From NCBI GenBank assembly GCA_030044345.1, contig JASHVY010000568.1, forward strand, positions 1 to 11,464: a stretch of 11,464 nucleotides of DNA, in the 5' to 3' direction. The notes under the pieces are model-generated. The model was not told where the DNA came from, did not search any database, and saw nothing but the letters and a program-made list of their open reading frames with translations. The position numbers and the translations under genes are program-made. Source of the DNA: Acetobacteraceae bacterium. GTDB lineage: Bacteria; Pseudomonadota; Alphaproteobacteria; Acetobacterales; Acetobacteraceae. Shown here in pieces: positions 1 through 6,189 of the stretch (position 1 is its first letter; the number at the start of each line of letters is the position of its first letter).

Positions 1-455
1 AGCGCGCGCGCAAGCGAAGCGCGCTGCTGCTGTCCGCCGGAGAGCGAAGCAGGACGACGATGAAGGATCGCGCCGATATCAAGCATCTCGGCGACGGCGC
101 GCACGCGCTCACTTGCCTTGCGTCGTTCGGCGCGGGTGGCGTGCAGTGCAAAACCGATATTCTCGGCCACCGTCAGCGGCGGATACAGAGCGTAGCCTTC
201 GAACGCCATGGCCACACCGCGCCTGGCCGGCGGCAGGGGGTCGATGCGCCGTCCGGCGAGGGTGATCGCACCGCCGCTCACAGGCTCGAACCCCGCGATC
301 ATACGCAGGGTGGACGTCTTGCCGCAGCCCGAGGAGCCGAGCAGGGCGATCGTCTCACCCTGGCGCACTTCGAGATCGAGGCCACGCACGGCGAGAACGG
401 GCGGCTTCCCGAATCGTTTATAAGTCTTATCCAGTTTCGACAGGACGAGGCTCAT
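1..455 (-). CDS. Carbohydrate ABC transporter ATPase (second ATPase), 3' part outside window
   Basis: Nucleotide-binding subunit of a CUT1/MalK-type importer, acting at the inner face of the cytoplasmic membrane. The N-terminal 151 residues are visible. The Walker A motif GSSGCGKT is at about 40-47 and the signature LSGGQQQR at about 138-145. Walker B, the H-loop and the C-terminal domain lie beyond the window edge. The Q-loop reads AFEGYALYP, so residue 86 is Glu (codon 198-200) where most family members have Gln. The ATG at 453-455 overlaps the stop of the preceding ATPase gene in an ATGA, so the two are translationally coupled. It is a second, distinct ATPase in one operon, which suggests the transporter carries a heterodimer of ATPases. 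Family assignment is firm; substrate is unknown. Confidence 0.93.
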   Translation of the reverse strand, partial: MSLVLSKLDKTYKRFGKPPVLAVRGLDLEVRQGETIALLGSSGCGKTSTLRMIAGFEPVSGGAITLAGRRIDPLPPARRGVAMAFEGYALYPPLTVAENIGFALHATRAERRKASERVRAVAEMLDIGAILHRRPASLSGGQQQRASLARA

Positions 456-1549
456 GCCACCACTTCCGTGCGTGCGTCGGAGATTGCGAGCCTGCGGCCG
501 CTTGCCGGATCGAAAAGCACCGCATGCCGGGCGCCGGCAATCGATACGAAGGTGCCCGGGTCCGGCGCGGCGCCGGCCATGCTTGCCACGAGCTCGGTGC
601 CATCGGCCGCCCGCAGAAGCAGGACGCATCGCTCATGAAGCGGTGTCACGGCAAGGATCTCGGCATGGGCCCCGCCGGTCGCGGGAGACGCGAGCAGGAC
701 ATCCTCGGGCCGCACCCCGAGGAGCGGCGCTTCCATGCGCGTTATGTCGAGATCGGGAAAGCCGGGCGCCATCCCGGCTGCCTCGGCCCGAACCCGGTTG
801 TCTTCCTGCACGAGGCGCGCGGAAAGCAGATTCATTGGCGGATCGCCAAACAATTGCGCGACCGGTACGGAAGCGGGCGCTCCATAGACCTCCTCGGCCG
901 GTGCATCCTGAAGCACTGCCCCCTCCCGGAGGACGACGACACGGTCGGCGAGCGCCATCGCCTCGCGGAAATCCTGCGTGACGAAGATCACGGCCGCCCC
1001 GGTCTTGCGCAGAAGGGGCGGAAGCTCCAGCCGCATTTCATAGCGCAGCTTGGCGTCCACATTGCGCAGCGGATCGTCGAGCAGAAGGACCGGCGGCTCG
1101 GCCACCAGAGCGCGTGCGAGCGCCGTGCGCTGTTTCTGGCCGTTGGAAAGCTCCCTCGGAAGATGGCCAAGCACATGATCGATGCGCAGCAGGTCTGCGA
1201 CCCTACGCACCTTGATCTCGATCTCCGGCGTCCGCAATCGACGCGCACGGAGCGGGCTTGCGATGTTTTCGTACGCCGAGAGATGCGGATAGAGGGAGAA
1301 ATTCTGGAAAGCCATGCCGAGCGGCCGATGCTCCGGCTCGAGATCCTGCACTTCCCGCCCATCGATACGAACGACACCGCTTGCCGCCGGCTCGACTCCG
1401 GCGATGGCGCGCAGAAGCGTCGTCTTGCCGGCCCCGGAGGGGCCGAACAGAACCACGGTCTCTCCCGCCGCAACCCGGCAATCGATTCCCCGCAGCACCT
1501 CGGCATGGCCGAAGCGAACGCGAATGCCGGAGATCTCGAGCCCGCTCAT
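452..1549 (-). CDS. Carbohydrate ABC transporter ATPase (first ATPase), degenerate catalytic motifs
   Basis: MalK/UgpC-type ATPase of 365 aa, the usual length for this family, with an ABC domain (about 1-235) and a C-terminal TOBE-like regulatory region (about 240-365). Walker A GPSGAGKT is at 36-43, and the Q-loop AFQNFSLYP has Gln82. Three other motifs differ from consensus. The signature is LSNGQ (134-138) instead of LSGGQ. Walker B runs LLLDDP, with Asp159 where the catalytic Glu normally sits. The H-loop reads TQD, with Gln192 in place of His. The reading frame is intact with normal composition, so this is a maintained protein rather than a decaying one. It probably pairs with the ATPase encoded next (1-455). 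The ATG overlaps the upstream permease stop (ATGA at 1546-1549). Confidence 0.95.
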   Translation of the reverse strand: MSGLEISGIRVRFGHAEVLRGIDCRVAAGETVVLFGPSGAGKTTLLRAIAGVEPAASGVVRIDGREVQDLEPEHRPLGMAFQNFSLYPHLSAYENIASPLRARRLRTPEIEIKVRRVADLLRIDHVLGHLPRELSNGQKQRTALARALVAEPPVLLLDDPLRNVDAKLRYEMRLELPPLLRKTGAAVIFVTQDFREAMALADRVVVLREGAVLQDAPAEEVYGAPASVPVAQLFGDPPMNLLSARLVQEDNRVRAEAAGMAPGFPDLDITRMEAPLLGVRPEDVLLASPATGGAHAEILAVTPLHERCVLLLRAADGTELVASMAGAAPDPGTFVSIAGARHAVLFDPASGRRLAISDARTEVVA

Positions 1550-2397
1550 CCTTTCACCGCCCCAAGGCTCAATCCTTCCACGAGCCAGCGCTGGGCATAG
1601 AGTGCTAGGGCCAATGTCGGCAGGATGGAGAGCACGATCGCGGCTGCGATCTGGCCGTACTGGATGCCGGCCGCGGTGACGAAGGCAAGCGCGCCCACGG
1701 TGACCGGCTGCTTGTCAGCCGAGGCGAGCACCAGCGCGAAAACGAAATTGTTCCAGGCGAAGATGAAGGCGAGCAGACCGGCCGCGGCGATGCCGGGGCG
1801 CGCCAGGGGCACCGCGATGCGCGTGAAGGTGCGCCACCATGAGTGGCCGTCGACGCGATAGGCATGCTCGATATCGGGGCTCGCATCTTCGAAATAGCCC
1901 CGCACGATCCAGAGAATCAGCGGCAGTGTGATGAGCTGATAGACCCAGATGAGCCCGCCATAGGTATCGGTGAGGCCGAGGATCTGGAAATAGAGGGAAA
2001 GCGGCAGCAGAACGAGAAGCGGTGGGGCGAAGCGGAAGGAAAGAAGGGTGAAGGCGATGCTTTCGCCGAGCCGGAAGCGATAGCGCGCGAAAGCGTAGGC
2101 TGCCGGAACACCCAGCACGAGAGAAGCCGCGACAGAGGCGACCGAGAGCAGCAGCGAGTTTCCGAGATTCCTGAGAAACGTAATATCGAGCGTGCCCGAG
2201 CTTGTGGCGAGCTTGCCCGAGAGCAGCGCCACGTAGTTCGAGAGAGTCGGCGTGAACCCGAGCCTTGGTGGAATGCGCAGGATATCCGCATTCGTCTGAA
2301 ACGACATCAGCAGGATCCAGAGGATCGGAAACAGGAAGAAGAGCAGGATGAGCGCCAGCGCACTGCCGCGCAGGATGCGGGTGATTGGCTCACGCAT
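1546..2397 (-). CDS. Carbohydrate ABC transporter permease, MalG/UgpE type
   Basis: Inner-membrane permease subunit of 283 aa with about six membrane segments (first at about 11-32, last at about 250-268). The cytoplasmic EAA loop that docks on the ATPase is at about 177-197; it reads EHAYRVDG and then VP, so the middle residue of the EAA triplet is His. The protein ends soon after the last helix, as usual for MalG-like subunits. Its ATG lies inside the end of the other permease gene (8-bp overlap, 2390-2397), and its stop overlaps the start of the first ATPase. It should form the pore together with the MalF-type subunit. Substrate cannot be told from the sequence. Confidence 0.94.
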   Translation of the reverse strand: MREPITRILRGSALALILLFFLFPILWILLMSFQTNADILRIPPRLGFTPTLSNYVALLSGKLATSSGTLDITFLRNLGNSLLLSVASVAASLVLGVPAAYAFARYRFRLGESIAFTLLSFRFAPPLLVLLPLSLYFQILGLTDTYGGLIWVYQLITLPLILWIVRGYFEDASPDIEHAYRVDGHSWWRTFTRIAVPLARPGIAAAGLLAFIFAWNNFVFALVLASADKQPVTVGALAFVTAAGIQYGQIAAAIVLSILPTLALALYAQRWLVEGLSLGAVKG

Positions 2398-3307
2398 GGC
2401 CCTGTCTGCGCTCCCTGAGCTTGTGCCATTGCCTGACGAACCGATCGGAGAGGAAATAGGTTATGACCCAGAGCACCATCAGAAGAGCCGCCGAACGGCC
2501 GACATTGGTGTACTGGAAGAATTCGAGATAGGCGCCCACCTGGAAGACCATGAGCGAATCGCCCGGGCCGCCTTGCGTCATGGCATAGATGATATCGAAC
2601 TGCTGAATCGAATCGAGCAGCCGGAACAGGCAGGCCGTGACGATGAAGGGAGAAAGCATCGGCAGCGTGACACGAAAGAAGACGAAGCGGCCGGGCACGC
2701 CATCGAGCTGTGCTGCCTCGAATGGCGCAGGCGGAAGGCTGCGCAGCCCGGCCAGAAGCAGGATCATGATGAAGGGCGTATAGACCCAGATATCGACGAG
2801 GACGACGGTGAGCATCGCCGTGTGGGGGTCCGACGCCCATTTGAAGTTGCTGAGTCCGATCAGCGAGACGGCCCAGGAGAGCACTCCGAAGCCGGGATTC
2901 GTCATCAGCTTCCACATCAGTGAGGCAAGAGCCGGTGCCGTCATCAAAGGCAGCATGAGTACCACTGAGATGACATTGTTGATGAATGTCCTCTCGCGCA
3001 GCAGCATGGCGATCGCAAGACCGAGCAGGAGCTCAATGCCGACGGTTGCCGCCGTATAGATGATCGATACTTCAACCGTGTTCCAGAACGACGGATCGGA
3101 GAGGAAAGAGATATAATTCCCGAACCCGATGAAGGCGCGGCCCGTGGGAAAGGCGAGGTTGTAGCGCTGCAGGCTATAGATCGCCGAAGCCACGAACGGG
3201 ATCACGATGCCGACGCATACGAGGAGCGAGGGCAGACTCAGAAGATACGGAAGCAGGCGGCCCACCCGCCATCGCTTCGCAGGGACAGGAAGGGCGAAAT
3301 CGCTCAT
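2390..3307 (-). CDS. Carbohydrate ABC transporter permease, MalF/UgpA type
   Basis: Inner-membrane permease of 305 aa. Hydrophobic segments lie at about 20-42, 78-103, 112-134, 164-188, 217-236 and 271-290. The EAA loop, EAAQLDGVPG followed by LP, is canonical at about 197-216, and the segment QGGPGDSL at about 245-252 is typical of CUT1 MalF-like subunits. The chosen ATG (3305-3307) has a GGGAG-like ribosome binding site a few bases upstream. The gap back to the binding-protein gene is 53 bp and holds a stem-loop, unlike every other junction in the operon. It works with the MalG-type permease and the two ATPases to import the ligand delivered by the periplasmic protein. Confidence 0.95.
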   Translation of the reverse strand: MSDFALPVPAKRWRVGRLLPYLLSLPSLLVCVGIVIPFVASAIYSLQRYNLAFPTGRAFIGFGNYISFLSDPSFWNTVEVSIIYTAATVGIELLLGLAIAMLLRERTFINNVISVVLMLPLMTAPALASLMWKLMTNPGFGVLSWAVSLIGLSNFKWASDPHTAMLTVVLVDIWVYTPFIMILLLAGLRSLPPAPFEAAQLDGVPGRFVFFRVTLPMLSPFIVTACLFRLLDSIQQFDIIYAMTQGGPGDSLMVFQVGAYLEFFQYTNVGRSAALLMVLWVITYFLSDRFVRQWHKLRERRQGHA

Positions 3308-3320
3308 CGGACACTCCCGA

Positions 3321-3352
3321 GGCGACGCACGGGGTTTCCCCCGCGCGTCTCC
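3321..3352 (-). promoter_or_regulatory. Intercistronic mRNA stem-loop with GAAA tetraloop
   Basis: The transcript between the binding-protein and first permease genes can fold into an 11-bp stem: GACGCGCGGGG (3339-3349) pairs with CCCCGTGCGTC (3324-3334), with one G-U pair. The loop is GAAA (3335-3338), a GNRA tetraloop. Two further G-C pairs (3321-3322 with 3351-3352) follow one mismatch. No run of T follows, so it is unlikely to be a simple terminator. In maltose-type operons similar elements after the binding-protein gene protect its mRNA and lower permease expression; that role here is inferred from position. Confidence 0.7.
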
Positions 3353-3360
3353 GGATTGGA

Positions 3361-4800
3361 TCAGCCGATGCCGGCGTCGCGAAGCTCGCGGTTGATGGTG
3401 GCGGCGAGCTGGTCGAGTCCTTCACTGACCGCAACCTCCTTGGCGACCATGCGTTGCAACGCTGCCGCCCATTCGGTTGTCACGTTGAAAAAGAGCGGTT
3501 GGGGTGTGAAATAGATTTTTGCGTCCGGTGCCGTCGCCTTGTACGTTTCAAGATAGCCGGGATAGGAACCGGCAATGCGATCCTGGAAGACCTTGTCCGC
3601 CCAGACGCTTGCACGTACGGGGTCGACAAGATCCTTCTTGCGGGCACCGAACATGTCATGCTGCTTCGACGTCGCCCACTGAATGAAGTACCAGGCGGCA
3701 TCCTTGGCATTGGAGAAGTTGGAGAGCGCAAGGGACCAGATCCAGATGTTGGATGTCGGGCCCTTCGCCTCCGGGTTGGGCGCAATGGGCGTATAGCCGA
3801 TATGGCCTGCCTCCTTGTTGCCCGCGCCATTCATGAAATAGCCGAGGATATCGGCATCATAGATCATGCCCGAAGCGCCGGCACCGAGATCCTGTCCCAC
3901 CTGGTACCAGGTATAGGTGGCCCAGTTCTTCGGGCCGGCCTCCTGGATCATCTTCACCCAAAGCTCATGGAAAGCCTTCGATTCTGCGGAATCGACGGCG
4001 GATTTCAACTTTCCGTCGGCAACTGTGAAGTCGCGGGCGCCATAGTTCGTGTAACCGGAAAGAAAGCCCGGATGGATGGTCGCCCAGGAGCGGCTGCCAC
4101 GCACGCCGACACCATAGGGCCCGCCGGCGTCCTTGGTGATCTTCGTCGCCTTCTCGATCAGATCGGGGAGATTCTCGGGCGGCGTGATCTTGAGCTGGTC
4201 AAAAATATTGCGATTGTAGGAGATCGAATAAAGCTCGAAGCCCCAGGGAATCGCCCACTGCTTGGCGCCCGTGCCGCCAAGCGGTGCGCCCGGCACACCC
4301 GACCAGGAATCGGATGCGCGCAGATTGGGCAGCATGTCCTCGAAATCGTAATCCGGTGCGGTCTTCCCCGCGTCATGAAGATATTCGTTCATATCGACGA
4401 GCCAGCCAGCCGGGCCGTACTGCCATGTCTGGTAAGCCCCGGTCATGAAGGCATCGTACTGCGAGGAGCGGGAGGAGAGAGCTGCCGTCACCTTGTCGAA
4501 ATACACGTCCTCAGGGAAAATGTCGTACTTCACATCCATGCCGGTGAGCGCCCTGAAAGCGTCGAGATCGGCGATCATCGCATCGGCATAGGGATGCTTG
4601 TTGAGCAGCAGCTTGACCGTGGTACCTTTATACTTCATCCAATCGAAGCTGGCGGCCATGGCGCGCGTGTAGCTTGCTTGAAGCAACCCGTCGGCGGCTG
4701 CCGCGCCGATGCCGAGAGCCGTGATTCGTTTTCCGAATTCGCGGCGACTGATCCGCCCCGCGACTCGCGCCTTACAGAGATCCCTGGCTTTGTCGCTCAT
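3361..4800 (-). CDS. Extracellular carbohydrate-binding protein of ABC transporter, Tat-type signal
   Basis: Periplasmic solute-binding protein, family 1 (CUT1, MalE/UgpB-like), 479 aa, which captures the ligand and presents it to the permeases. The N-terminus carries SRREFGK at about 18-24, a good match to the twin-arginine export motif. A weakly hydrophobic stretch follows (about 26-42), with a likely cleavage site after AMA or AMAA near 49-50. Later segments such as WAIPWGFELYSISYN and NIWIWSLALS are typical of the family. The ATG at 4798-4800 has a strong AAGGAG ribosome binding site, and that site lies inside the end of the regulator gene (29-bp overlap). The ligand is not recognisable; operon content suggests a sugar or polyol. 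Confidence 0.93.
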   Translation of the reverse strand: MSDKARDLCKARVAGRISRREFGKRITALGIGAAAADGLLQASYTRAMAASFDWMKYKGTTVKLLLNKHPYADAMIADLDAFRALTGMDVKYDIFPEDVYFDKVTAALSSRSSQYDAFMTGAYQTWQYGPAGWLVDMNEYLHDAGKTAPDYDFEDMLPNLRASDSWSGVPGAPLGGTGAKQWAIPWGFELYSISYNRNIFDQLKITPPENLPDLIEKATKITKDAGGPYGVGVRGSRSWATIHPGFLSGYTNYGARDFTVADGKLKSAVDSAESKAFHELWVKMIQEAGPKNWATYTWYQVGQDLGAGASGMIYDADILGYFMNGAGNKEAGHIGYTPIAPNPEAKGPTSNIWIWSLALSNFSNAKDAAWYFIQWATSKQHDMFGARKKDLVDPVRASVWADKVFQDRIAGSYPGYLETYKATAPDAKIYFTPQPLFFNVTTEWAAALQRMVAKEVAVSEGLDQLAATINRELRDAGIG

Positions 4801-5797
4801 TGTCCGTTCCTCTCCTTGTCGTTTTCGCGCGGCATGGCATTGGCTCGACGAGGCGCCGCGCCGTCTGCTCGTCGGTGATCAACGCGGTCACGAGGCCGCT
4901 CGCCAGGACCGCGCGAATAGCTTCCGTCTTGCTTGGGCCGCCGGCGACCGCGACCACCTCGCGCCCCTTCATTTCACTGGGCGCCAGGGCGATGACGCGT
5001 TCGTGCAATTCCGTCGCGATTTCCCCGCCTCGCGCGTCGAGAAACCGGCCGAGCAGCTCGCCGACGCCTCCGGCGTGACGGACGGCATCCGCCTCAGCCC
5101 GCGAAATGATTCCACTTGCCGGCAGAAAGGCCTCGCCGGTGACCTCGCCGATACCGACCAGGAACAGTGACGCCTTGGCCGCCACTGCCAGCGCCTCGGC
5201 GACCCCGCGCTGACGCAGCAGCACCTTCCGGTCGGAAGCGGCATCGACGAAGAACGGCACCGGCAGCAGATAGGCCGCGGCCGCGGTTCTTTCGGCGAGC
5301 CGATGAATCACGTCGAAGGGATTGGCGTTGGACCGCCTCGGCAGGCCGCCGAGCAGCGAGACGAAACAGACCTCGTCATGCGTCGCCCGCGGCAGGTTAT
5401 CCACCATCGCGGCCAGCGAACGGCCATGGCCGACGCCGATAATATGATGCTCTCCGCGCTCGAGCACGGACTGAAGAAACGCCGCAGCCGCTCGCCCGAG
5501 GGCCTGCAATGGCAGGCCGGGCTCGCCCAGGTCGGGAACGACGCGGCAGAAGCGAAGCCCGTGCCGGCCCGTCAGCGTGTCTTCGAGGGTAATGCAGCCG
5601 GCCGAAGGCCCTTCGACAAAAACACGCACCAAGCCTTCGCGGCTGGCGCGGGCGATCAGGCGATGCGCTTTGGCGAGTGTGACCTCGAGGCGCCGAGCGA
5701 TCTCCGATTGGGTGAGCGATGCGGCGTAATAAAGCCATGCCGCCCGTGCGGCGAGCACAGCTTCTTCGTCAATGGCGGGGCGTTCTCCCTCGGGCAC
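4772..5797 (-). CDS. SorC-family transcriptional regulator of the ABC operon
   Basis: DNA-binding regulator of 341 aa, of the SorC/DeoR-like sugar-sensing family. A helix-turn-helix lies at about 28-58 (LTQSEIARRLEVT onward). The sugar-phosphate-isomerase-like effector domain follows, with GVGHGRSLAA at about 121-130, SLLGGL at about 147-152, and the conserved C-terminal segment GREVVAVAGGPSKTEAIRAV. The start used is GTG (5795-5797); no ATG lies upstream of the helix-turn-helix, and its ribosome binding site is weak. The last 15-20 residues are basic and polar, extend beyond the usual family end, and are encoded in the stretch that overlaps the binding-protein start. As first gene of the operon it probably controls its own expression and transporter expression in response to a phosphorylated sugar or polyol. 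Confidence 0.92.
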   Translation of the reverse strand: MPEGERPAIDEEAVLAARAAWLYYAASLTQSEIARRLEVTLAKAHRLIARASREGLVRVFVEGPSAGCITLEDTLTGRHGLRFCRVVPDLGEPGLPLQALGRAAAAFLQSVLERGEHHIIGVGHGRSLAAMVDNLPRATHDEVCFVSLLGGLPRRSNANPFDVIHRLAERTAAAAYLLPVPFFVDAASDRKVLLRQRGVAEALAVAAKASLFLVGIGEVTGEAFLPASGIISRAEADAVRHAGGVGELLGRFLDARGGEIATELHERVIALAPSEMKGREVVAVAGGPSKTEAIRAVLASGLVTALITDEQTARRLVEPMPCRAKTTRRGTDNERQSQGSL

Positions 5798-5804
5798 TTT
5801 TCAG

Positions 5805-5852
5805 CTTTGAAAAAAATTTCGTTGGCTGTATTTTTTTCCACAAAGAACAGCC
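5805..5852. promoter_or_regulatory. Candidate operator: inverted repeats over promoter and start region
   Basis: Two inverted repeats interleave here. CTTTGAAAAAAAT (5805-5817) is mirrored by ATTTTTTTCCACAAAG (5830-5845), identical except for a 3-base insertion. GGCTGT (5824-5829) is mirrored by ACAGCC (5847-5852). Both span the -10 to start region of the operon, where an autoregulating SorC-type protein would be expected to bind. No binding consensus is recognised, so this rests on position and symmetry. Confidence 0.4.
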
Positions 5853-5859
5853 GTGTCAA
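5830..5859 (-). promoter_or_regulatory. Candidate promoter of the SorC-ABC operon
   Basis: Reading leftwards there is a perfect -35 hexamer TTGACA (5854-5859). After an 18-bp spacer comes a -10-like AAAAAT (5830-5835), in the only A/T-rich stretch near the regulator start. This would place the transcript start about 25-30 bases before the GTG. The -35 match is exact; the -10 match is moderate (4 of 6). Confidence 0.5.
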
Positions 5860-6118
5860 GCCCAGCCGTGCCGAACCCGGTCGCAGCGCCCCAACCCATC
5901 GCCGATGCCGCCAATGGCCTCGATCCAGGCGTTGATGCTCGCGGTATGAGAAAGCGGATGGCCGCAGCCAGCGGATCGCCCTGGCACGGGGCGAGGGCTT
6001 TCCCCAAGGTCGGAGCAGCGAGTGTCCTGCCCTCGAAGTTCGTCGCATTTCGCGACGAACGGAGAGGATAAGCAGGCCCCTGAAAATAAAGAGAAAGTAA
6101 AATAAAAAGAAAGCAAAT
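5860..6118. other. Intergenic stretch without a recognisable gene
   Basis: Between the SorC-operon promoter and the terminator of the oxidoreductase gene no open frame has a ribosome binding site or recognisable protein. It contains a perfect 9-bp inverted repeat (6038-6060). The part nearest the terminator (about 6080-6118) is A-rich on the plus strand and forms the T-rich tail of that terminator. A decayed gene end cannot be excluded. Confidence 0.5.
6038..6060. repeat. Perfect 9-bp inverted repeat
   Basis: GTTCGTCGC (6038-6046) and GCGACGAAC (6052-6060) are exact reverse complements around a 5-base ATTTC loop. No T tract follows on either strand, so it does not look like an intrinsic terminator. 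It could be a protein-binding site or an RNA hairpin; the position, some 180 bp upstream of the SorC-operon promoter, decides nothing. Confidence 0.6.
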
Positions 6119-6153
6119 CCAGTGCGTGATGACCCAAAATCATCACGCACTGG
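6085..6153 (-). terminator. Rho-independent terminator of the oxidoreductase gene
   Basis: A perfect 14-bp stem (6119-6132 paired with 6140-6153, arms CCAGTGCGTGATGA and its complement) encloses a 7-base loop. On the minus strand it is followed directly by a T-rich run (TTTGCTTTCTTTTTATTTT and on). It lies 37 bp past the stop of the gene ending at 6190. No T tract follows on the plus strand, so it acts for leftward transcripts and insulates the SorC operon. A smaller stem, CGGCC/GGCCG (6164-6180), sits between stop and terminator. Confidence 0.8.
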
Positions 6154-6189
6154 AAGCCTCAACCGGCCGTCAAAAGGCCGATTCCGCCT

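Noticed and set aside
1..30. GCGCGC-rich start of the window resembling a repeat
   Set aside because: It is within the ATPase reading frame, just after the LSGGQ signature (residues RASLARA), and is explained by codon use.
454..1600. Long open frames on the plus strand opposite the first ATPase gene (up to 358 codons)
   Set aside because: The minus-strand frame has complete ABC ATPase motifs; the plus-strand frames are Arg/Gly/Pro-rich antisense shadows of high-GC coding DNA without ribosome sites or recognisable domains.
3454..4878. 474-codon plus-strand open frame opposite the binding-protein gene
   Set aside because: The minus strand encodes an unmistakable solute-binding protein with Tat signal and strong ribosome site; the opposite frame shows no family features and crosses the operon junction.
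1..5797. Naming the ABC operon as a known glycerol (glpSTPQV) or sorbitol/mannitol (smo) system
   Set aside because: The two-ATPase layout recalls the rhizobial glycerol transporter, but the regulator is SorC-type, no glpD or polyol dehydrogenase is visible, and the binding protein gives no ligand clue.
5303..5935. 210-codon plus-strand open frame over the regulator and its promoter
   Set aside because: Antisense to a clear SorC-family gene; the part beyond it reads through the A/T-rich promoter and has no ribosome site.
6038..6060. LexA/SOS box reading of the GTTC...GAAC inverted repeat
   Set aside because: The alphaproteobacterial LexA site is a direct repeat of GTTC with 7 bases between; this is an inverted repeat with different spacing.
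5853..6071. 72-codon plus-strand open frame in the intergenic region
   Set aside because: No ribosome site, no recognisable protein, Ala/Pro-rich composition typical of random GC-rich frames. Kept as unexplained DNA.
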